Assembly (NCBI RefSeq): GCF_014648355.1 | Contig: NZ_BMQY01000004.1 | Coordinates: 581,571 to 645,570, forward strand | DNA from: Couchioplanes azureus | GTDB taxonomy: Bacteria > Actinomycetota > Actinomycetes > Mycobacteriales > Micromonosporaceae | Length of the DNA: 64,000 nucleotides | Direction of reading: 5' to 3' | Shown: positions 53,801 to 62,800 of the stretch, in pieces | Position numbering within the stretch: the stretch's first letter is position 1 | How the letters are laid out: each line of letters begins with the position of its first letter | Made by a program: the position numbers and the translations under genes | Notes under the pieces: model-generated | Told to the model about the DNA's origin: nothing | Seen by the model: only the letters and a program-made list of their open reading frames with translations | Database searches by the model: none

Positions 53801-56800
53801 CGCGTCGAGCTGCGCATACGACGCGGACCGGGACCGGTCGACCACCGCGACGGCGTCGGGCCGCGCGGCGACGCACCGGGCGAACAGCTGCGGCAGCGTC
53901 TCCTCCGGCACCTCGCGGCCGGTGTCGTTGTAGCCCTGCACCACCAGGTGGCGCTCGTCGGCGGCCAGCAGGTCGATGCTGCTCAGCGGCGCCTGCGGGT
54001 CCGCGGTGACGCCGGCGAGGAGCCGGTGCAGCCGGTCGCCGAGCCGCGCCGCGGTGCCGGGGTCGAACAGGTCGGTGGCGTACTCGAGCCGGCAGCCGAT
54101 CCGGCCCGAGTGCTCGGAGAAGCTGAACACCAGGTCGAACTTCGCCGTGGGCAGCTCCACCGGCACCCACTGGACGTCGAGGCCCGGCAGCCGCAGGGCG
54201 TCGTCGCCGCGGTTGTGGTAGCCGACCATCACCTGGAACAGCGGGTTGCGGGCCAGCGACCGGGTCGGGTTCAGGCGCTCCACGACCGCCTCGAACGGCA
54301 CGTCGGCGTGGGAGAACGCCGCCAGGTCCGCTTCCCGGGCGCGCGCCACCAGCTCGGCGAAGCTCGGATCGCCGGACAGGTCGGTCCGCAGGACCAGCGT
54401 GTTGACGAAGAATCCGACCAGCTCGTCGAGCCCGGCATCGGTCCGGCCGGCGATCGGGGCGCCGAGCGGGACGTCGTCGCCCGCACCCAGCCGGTGCAGC
54501 AGCGCCGCGGTGGCCGCGTGCAGCACCATGAACATGCTCGCCCCGGTCCGCTGGGTCAGCTGTCGCAGCCGCTCGCACACCTCCGGCGCCAGCTCCAGCT
54601 CCAGTTCACCGCCGCGGAACGTCGGTCGCGCCGGACGGGGCCGGTCGAACGGCAGCTCCAGCTCCTCCGGCAGGCCGTCGAGCACCCGCTGCCAGTAGCC
54701 GAGCTGTCCGTTGGCGAGGCTGTCCGGGTCGTCACGCTCGCCGAGGAGCCGCTGCTGCCACAGTGCGTAGTCGGCGTACTGCACGGTCAGCGGCGGGAAC
54801 TCCGGCGCCGTGCCACCGCGGCGGGCGGCGTACGCGGTGGCGAGGTCACGCAGGAACGGGCGGTCGGACCACTCGTCCGTGGTGATGTGGTGCAGCAGGA
54901 TCACCACGACGTGCTCGGCCTCGCCGACCCGCACCAGGGTGGCCCGCAGCGGCAGCTCGGTGGCCAGGTCGAACGGGCGGTCGACCGCGGTGCGGACGGC
55001 CGCGGTCACCTCCTCGGGAGCGGCGGCGACCAGCTCCACCGGCGGCCGTGCCGCGTCGGCGGGCAGGACCCGCTGGAACGGGACGCCCTCGCGTTCGCCG
55101 AACAGGGTCCGCAGTGCCTCGTGCCGGGCGACCACGTCGCCGAGCGCCGCGGCGAACGCGTCCACGTCGAGAGCGCCGCGCAGCCGCATCACCAGCGGGA
55201 AGTTGTACGCCGCCGACGCACCCTCCAGCTGCTGGATCACCCAGAGCCGCTGTTGGGCGAAGGAGAGCGGCAGCTCGTCGGGGCGCTCACCGGCCACCAG
55301 CGCGGGCCGGAGCGCACCTCGCGCACCGGCGGCCCGCAGGGCGAGCTCCGCGACGGTCGGTGCCTCGAACAGGTCCCTGATCGCCAGCTCCGTGCCGAGC
55401 GCGGCGCGGGCCCGGCTGACCAGCCGGGTGGCCAGCAGGGAGTGGCCGCCGAGGTCGAAGAAGCTGTCGTCGACCCCCACCTGCGGCACGCCGAGGAGCT
55501 CGGCGAACAGCGCGCAGAGCAGCTCCTCCTCGGCCGAGGCGGGCGGGCGGCTGTCGCCGCCGCGCACCTGCGGGACGGGCAGCGCCCGCACGTCCAGCTT
55601 GCCGTTGACCGTCAGCGGCAGCCGGTCCACCGCGGTCAGCGCCACCGGCACCATGTAGTCCGGCAGGCGGTTTTTGAGGTACTCGCGCAGCTCGGACGGG
55701 AGCGCCTCGGACGGGTCATCGGCGGCGACGACGTAGCCGAGCAGCCGCTTGGCCCCGCCGGGACCGGCGCCGTCCGCCACCACCGCCGCCTGGGAGACCG
55801 CGGGATGCGACTCCAGCACCGCGGCGATCTCGCCCAGCTCCACCCGGTAGCCGCGGATCTTGACCTGGTCGTCGGTGCGGCCGAGGAAGTCCAGGATGCC
55901 GTCCGGCCGCGACCGCACCAGGTCGCCGGTGCGGTACATCCGTCCGCCGGGCGGGCCGTACGGGTCGGCGACGAACCGCTCGGCGGTCAGCCCGAAGCGC
56001 CGGTGGTAGCCGCGGGCCAGGCCGATCCCGGCGATGTACAGCTCACCCGGGGTGCCCGGCGGGACCGGCCGCAGGTGCGCGTCGAGGACGTAGGCGCGGG
56101 TGTTCCAGATGGCCCGCCCGACGGTCGGGACGGCGCTGTCCTCGGTGGAGGCGCCCAGGGTGTTGATGGTGTACTCGGTCGGCCCGTACAGGTTGTAGCC
56201 GTACGTCCCCTCGGTGTCGCGCAGCCGCGTCCACACGGCGTCGGAGACCGCCTCACCGCCCAGCAGGACCAGCGGCGGGACGTGGCCGGACAGCAGCCCC
56301 TCCTCGATGAGCAGGTGGGCGTAGGTCGGCGTCACGTTGACCACGTCGATGCGGTGCGCCTCGCAGTAGGCCACCAGGGCCGTGGCGTCGCGGCGCAGTT
56401 CCTCGTCGCAGACGTGCACCTCGTGGCCCTCGACGAGCCAGAGCAGCTCCTCCCAGGACATGTCGAAGGCGAAGGAGACCGTGTGGGCGATGCGCAGCCG
56501 CCGCCCGCCGGCCGCCGCGATCGCCGGCCCGAAGATGGCTTCCTGGTGGTTGAGCTGCATGTTCGTCAGGCCCCGGTACGGGGTGACGACGCCCTTGGGC
56601 CGGCCGGTGGAGCCCGACGTGTAGATGATGTACGCCGGGTGCTCCAGCCGGTCGGGGCGGCTGCGCGCGAAGTGCGGCCGTTCCTCGTCGTCGATCGGGG
56701 TGGCCGGCAGCGCGGCCAGCTCGGCCCGGACGGCCGGGTCGTCGACGCAGACGGCCGGGCCGGTGAGCGAGCGGGCCACCGCGGCGGTGGAGAGCACGCA

Positions 56801-59800
56801 CATCGGGCCGGTGTCCTCGATCATCATCTCCAGCCGGTCCACCGGGTGGTCGAGGTCCAGCGGCAGGTACGCCGCGCCGGTCCGCAGCACGGCGAACAGC
56901 GCCACGACCATCTCGACGGAACGCGGCAGGGCGAGCGCCACCACCCGCTCCGGCGCCGCGCCGCGGGCCAGCAGCAGCCGGGCGAGCCGGTTGATCCGGC
57001 CGTCCAGTTCGGCGTAGCTGAGCCGCTGGTCGCCGCAGACCAGCGCGAGGGCGTCCGGGGTCCGCGCCGCCTGGGCGGCCAGCAGGTCGGCGACCGTGTC
57101 GCTCAGCATCGGACGGCGGGTGGCGTCCCACTCCGCGGCGAGCCGGGCCCGCTCGTCCTCGGTGAGCAGGTCGAGGGTGCCGACCCGGGCCGACAGGTCC
57201 GCGACCAGCCGCGACAGCAGCAAGGTGAACCGTTCGAGCAGGTTCTCCGCCACTGCCGGTTCGACGACGTCCGGCCGGTAGTTCAGCGCCACCCGCACGT
57301 CGCGCGCGGGGGTGACGACCAGGGTCATCGGGTAGTGGGTGGCGTCGGCGCTGCCGATGCCGGTGATGCCGTGCCGCTCCCGCAGGGCGGTGAGGGTGTC
57401 GGCGTCGCCGAAGTTCTGCAGCACGTAGAGCGTGTCGAACAGCTGCTGGTGCCCGCTGGCCCGCTGGATCTCACCGAGCCCGACGTACTCGTGGTTCATC
57501 AGCGCGGTGCGTTCGGACTGCAGGCGGCGCAGCAGTTGCAGCACCGACTCCTGCGGGTCCATCGCGATCCGTACCGGGACGGTGTTGAGGAACATGCCGA
57601 TGGCGCTCTCCGCGCCCGGCACGTCGGCGGGACGTCCGGCGACCGTGCTGCCGAAGACCACGTCGTACCGGCCGACCAGGCTCGCCAGGCACAGTCCCCA
57701 GGCGGCGTTGAGCAGCGTGTTGAGCGTCAGGCCGTGCCGGCGGCTCTCGGCGCGCAGCCGGTCGCTCAGCGCGGCCGGAAGCTCGGTGGCGCAGCGGCGG
57801 GGGATCACCGGCTCGCGGCTGCGGTCGGCGGGACTGACCAGGGTCGGCTCGGCGAGCCCGGCGAGGGCGGCCCGCCAGGCCTCGACGGTGCGGCCGGCAT
57901 CCTGCCCGGCCAGCCAGGCGAGGTAGTCGCGGTAGGTGCCGGGGGTGGCCAGGGCGGTGTCGTCGCCGCCGGTCGCGTACAGCTCCAGCAGCTCCTCCAG
58001 GAAGAGCCCCTGCGACCAGCCGTCCCAGGCGACGAGGTGGTGGCTGAGCACCAGCCGGTCGCGGCCGGGGCCGAGCCGGACGACGGTCAGGCGGCACAGC
58101 GGCGGCCGGGCGAGGTCGAACCGGCGGCCCCGGTCGGCGGCGAGCAGCTCCGCCATCCGGCGGTCCTGCTCGTCGGGGGACAGCTGGGAGAGGTCCACCT
58201 CGTCCAGTGGCACTTCGACGTCGGTGGCGATGAACTGCACGGGTTGCCGCAGGCCGTCGCTCGTGAGGCCGGCGCGCAGACTGGGGTGGCGGGCCAGCAG
58301 GGTGGCGCAGGCCGCGCGCAGCCGGTCGAGGTCGAGCCGGTGGTCGAAGTCGTAGGTGTCCTGGGCGGTGTAGACGTCCAGGGCGGCCTGGTCGTAGCTG
58401 GAGTGGAAGAAGATCCCCTCCTGCAGCGGCGACAGCGGCCAGATGTCGGCGACCGGGGACGGGCTGAGCCGCTCGACCCGGTCGATGTCGGCCTGGTCGA
58501 GCCGGATCGTGGTGAGATCCGACGGCGTCAGCCCGGTCGCGGCCCGCGCCCCGGCCACGGCGGCGGTGAGCTCGCGCAGCGCGGCCAGCCACCCTTCGCT
58601 CAGCTCGTCGACGTCCGGCTCGGACAGTCCGGCGTCGCGCCAGGTCCACACGGCGCTCAGCTCGGGCCCGGCCGGCGTGTCGGCGCAGACCGCGTCGATC
58701 TGCAGCAGGTACGGCAGCCCCATCCCGGGGTCGGGCGCCAGGGCCAGCGCGTCGGACTCCGGCGCCGGCGTCCAGTCGGTGCCGTGGTCGGCGGCGAAGC
58801 GGCCGAAGTAGTGGAACAGCACCTGCGCCGACGCCGCCTGGGCGAGCACCGGGGCGACCTGGGCGTTGAGGTGGCGCAGCATGCCGTAGCCGAGGCCGCC
58901 GTCCGGGGCGGCGCGCAGCCGTTCCTTGACCCCCTTGAGCGTCTCGACCGGCTGCGGGTCCGCCGCCAGGCGCACGGGCTGGACGCTGGTGAACCAGCCG
59001 ACCGTGCGCGACAGATCCAGCCCCTCGGCGATCTCCTCGCGCCCGTGCCGCTCCACGTCCACGAGCAGCTCGGCCGCGCCGTCCTCGCCGCGCCGGTCCC
59101 GCCAGCGGCTCACCGCCAACCGCAGCGCGGTCAGCAGCACGTCGGTGACGTCGCCGTGGACGGCCGCCGGCACGGAGGTCAGCAGCGGCAGGGTGTCGGC
59201 GATCGGCAGCCGTACCTGCCGGGTGCGTGACTCGCCGACGGTGCCGGGACCGGGCGCCCCGGCCACCAGCTCCGCCCCGGGGGCGAGGGTGCCCAGCCAG
59301 TGCGGCAGCTCGGCCAGGCGCTGCGGCGTCTGGGCCTGCTCGCTGACCAGTCGCGCGAACCGGCGCAGGGAGGTCGGGACCGGTTCCAGCGTCGGCGTCC
59401 GTCCGGCGTGCACCGCGTCCCACGCCGCGGCGAGGTCGCCGAGCAGGATCCGCCACGAGACGCCGTCGACCACCAGGTGGTGGGTGGCGAGCAGCAGCCG
59501 GCCGGGCCGGCCGGGGCCGGCGTCGAACCAGACCGCCTGCAGCATCGTTGCGGAGTCGGGGTCGAGCCGGTCGGCGGCGGCGTCGGACTCGGCCGCCAGG
59601 ACCGCGCGGAGCCGGTCGGCGTCCAGGCCGGCCACGTCCACGCGGCGCAGCAGCTCGGCCGCGGTCACCGCGCCGGGGGCCAGCGCCTCCAGCGACCACA
59701 GCACGCCGGCGACCCGGGTCAGCCGCTGCCGCAGCCCGTCGTGGTGGTCGAGGACGGCCTGCAGCACCGCCGCCAGCCGCGCCGCGTCGGCGCCGGGTGG

Positions 59801-62800
59801 GGTCTGCACGAGCACCGAGAGGTTGAACCGGCCGACCGGCCCGCCGTCGCAGCGCAGCTGGTGGGCGATCGGCAGCAGCGGCACGTCGCCGACGCCGTCG
59901 GCCGCGGGCGCCACGGTCCCGGGGCGCGGCCGCTCGGCCGCGGCGGCCGCCAGGGCCGCCGGCGTGCGGTGCAGGAACACCTCGCGCGGGCTGAGGTCGA
60001 GGCCGGCCGCGCGGGCCCGGCTGGACACCGAGATGGACAGGATGCTGTCGCCACCCAGCACGAAGAAGTCCTCGTCGGCGCCGACCCCGGTCAGGCCGAG
60101 CACCTCCGCGAAGATGTCGCAGAGCATCCGCTCCCGCTCGTCGGCGGGACGCTGTGCCACGGCACGCACGACCGTCGGCGCAGGCAGGGCCGCGCGGTCG
60201 ACCTTGCCGCCGGGGGTGAGCGGAAGGGAGTCGAGAACGACGAACACGGTGGGCACCATCGGCTCCGGCAGGAGGCCGGCCAGCTCGGCCCGCAGTGCCT
60301 CGCCGTCGGGCCGGGCGCCGGCCGCCGGCACGACGTACGCGACGAGCTGGGCGCCGCCGCGCTCGTCGGCCCGCGCGGCCACGACCGCCGTCGCGACCTG
60401 CGGTAGCGCACCGAGCCGCTGCTCGATCTCGCCGAGCTCCACCCGGTTGCCGCGGATCTTGACCTGGTGGTCCGTGCGGCCCAGGTACTCCACCGCGCCG
60501 TCGGTCCGCCACCGGACCAGGTCGCCGGTGCGGTACATCCGCTCCCCCGGCGCGCCGAACGGGTCGGCGACGAACCGCTCGGCGGTCAGCGCGGACCTGC
60601 CGTGATAGCCGCGGGCCAGCTGCGCGCCGGCGATGTACAGCTCGCCGGAGGCGCCGGCCTGCACGGGACGCAGGCAGGCATCGAGGACGTACAGGCCGGT
60701 GTTCCACGCCGGCAGCCCGATCGGCACGCCCGCGTCGGGGGCGCCGTCGTACTCCCAGGCGGTCACCTGGACGGTGGCCTCGGTCGGCCCGTACACGTTG
60801 AAGATCGGTACGCCGGTCCGGTCCCGCCAGCGGCGGGCGAGCGCGCCGCCGAGCGCCTCTCCACCGCTGAAGGCCCGGCGCAGGCTGGCGGCCCAGCCGT
60901 CCGTCCCGCTGCCCTCGCTCGCCTGCAGCAGCGCACCGTACATCGACGGGACCAGGTCCAGAGTGGTCACCTGTTCCCGGCGGATCAGCTCGGTCAGGTA
61001 GGCCGGGTCGCGGTGGCCGTCCGGCTTGGCGACCACCACCGCGGCACCGGCCAGCAGCGGTGCGAAGATCTCCAGTACCGAGGGGTCGAAGGTGGCGGAG
61101 TACTGGTGCAGCACCCGGTCGTCGGCGCGGTAGCCGAACCGCTCGCACGCCCACGTGAGCTGGCTGAGCACGGCGCGGTGGGGCACGAGGACACCCTTGG
61201 GGCGCCCGGTCGAGCCGGAGGTGTAGAGCAGGTACGCCGGGTGTTCCGGGCCGGCCTCGAAGAGGGGCGCGCCCGGCCCGCCGTCCGGCTCCGCCGCGCC
61301 CAGGACCAGCGTTTCCACGCCGTCCACCCGCGGCAGCAGCGCGGCCGCCTCCGGTGTCGTCACCACCGTGCGCGCGCCGGAGTCGGCCAGCATGAACGTG
61401 ATCCGGTCGGCGGGGTGGTCGAGGTCGAGCGGCAGATAGGCGGCGCCGGTCTTCAGCACGCCCAGCAGGGCGACGGGCAGCTGCGCCGACCGCGGCACCG
61501 CGACCGCGACGATCCGCTCGGGGGCGGCCCCGCGGGCGCACAGCCGCCGGGCCAGGGTGTCCGCCGCGGCGTCGAGCTCGGCGTACGACAGCCGCTGCCG
61601 TTCGGAGATGACCGCGACGGCGTCCGGAGTCCGGCGCGCCCGGGCCGTGACGGCGGCCGCGAGGGTGATCGCCGGCACCTCGCGCTCGGCGCCCGTCAGC
61701 TCCTTCGCCATCGCGGCACGGTCGGCGTCACCGGCCAGGTCGACGCGGCCCACGGGCCGGTCGGGGTCGTCGGCGACCGTCTCCAGCAGGCGTACGAGCC
61801 CGGCGGCGAGGCGACCGGCCGCCGCGGCGTCGATGCGGCGAGGGTCGTGGTCGAGGCGCAGCTCCATCCGCTCCCCCGGCAGCACCGTGAGGGCGACCGG
61901 ATAGTGGGTGGCGTCGCGCACCTCGACGTCGGCGAGCTCGACCCCGGTGTCGTCGCGCAGCTCGCCGGCGCCGGGCAGGTTCTCGACGACGACCAGCGTG
62001 TCGAAGAGCTCGCCCCACCCGGCCGTGCGCTGGATCTGCGCCAGGCCCAGGTGCTGGTGCTCCAGCAGGGCGGACTGCTCGTCCTGGAAGCGGGCCAGCA
62101 CCTGCGCCAGGGACTCCTCCGAGCGCCACCGCAGGCGCACCGGCAGGGTGTTGATGAGCAGGCCGACCAGGGCCTGCACGCCGGCGACCTCGGCGTGCCG
62201 GCCGGAGACGGTGCTGCCGAAGACGACGTCCTCGCGGCCGAGGAGGCGGCCCAGCAGCAGCCCCCACGCGCCGTGCACGACGGTGCTGGCGGTCAGGCCG
62301 CGTTCCCGGGCCCGGGCGGCGAGGCCGGCGGTCAGCGCCGCGGGCAGCTCGATGCGCAGCTGTTCCGGCTTCGGCGGGGCGGCCCCGGCCTCGGCCGGCA
62401 CCAGCCGGGTCGGCCCGTCCAGCCCGGCGAGCGCCGCGCGCCAGGCGTCCTGGGCGGCGCCGGCGTCGCGGCTGCCGAGCCAGCCGAAGTAGTCGCGGTA
62501 CAGGGCGTCGCGGCCGGCGGGCAGCTCGCCGCGGACTCCGTCGAGCAGCTCCCGCATCATGATGGACACCGACCAGCCGTCGACCACGATGTGGTGCACG
62601 GTGAGCACGAGCCGGTGCCGGTCGGCCCCGAGGCGGACGAGCGCCGCCCGCAGCAGCGGCGGACGAGCCAGGTCGAAGCCGTTCGCGCGCTCCTGGGCGG
62701 CGACCTGCGCCGCCTTCACCGGCCGCTCGGCCGGGGCGGCGCCGGTCAGGTCGACGGCGCGCCACGGCACGTCGACGTGGCCCGCGATGACCTGGACGAC

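Noticed and set aside
50864..59230. A 2,788-codon open frame on the plus strand opposite the NRPS
   Set aside because: It is the antisense of clearly conserved NRPS domains; long open antisense frames are expected at this GC content, and the translation is Arg/Gly/Pro/His-rich without any domain.
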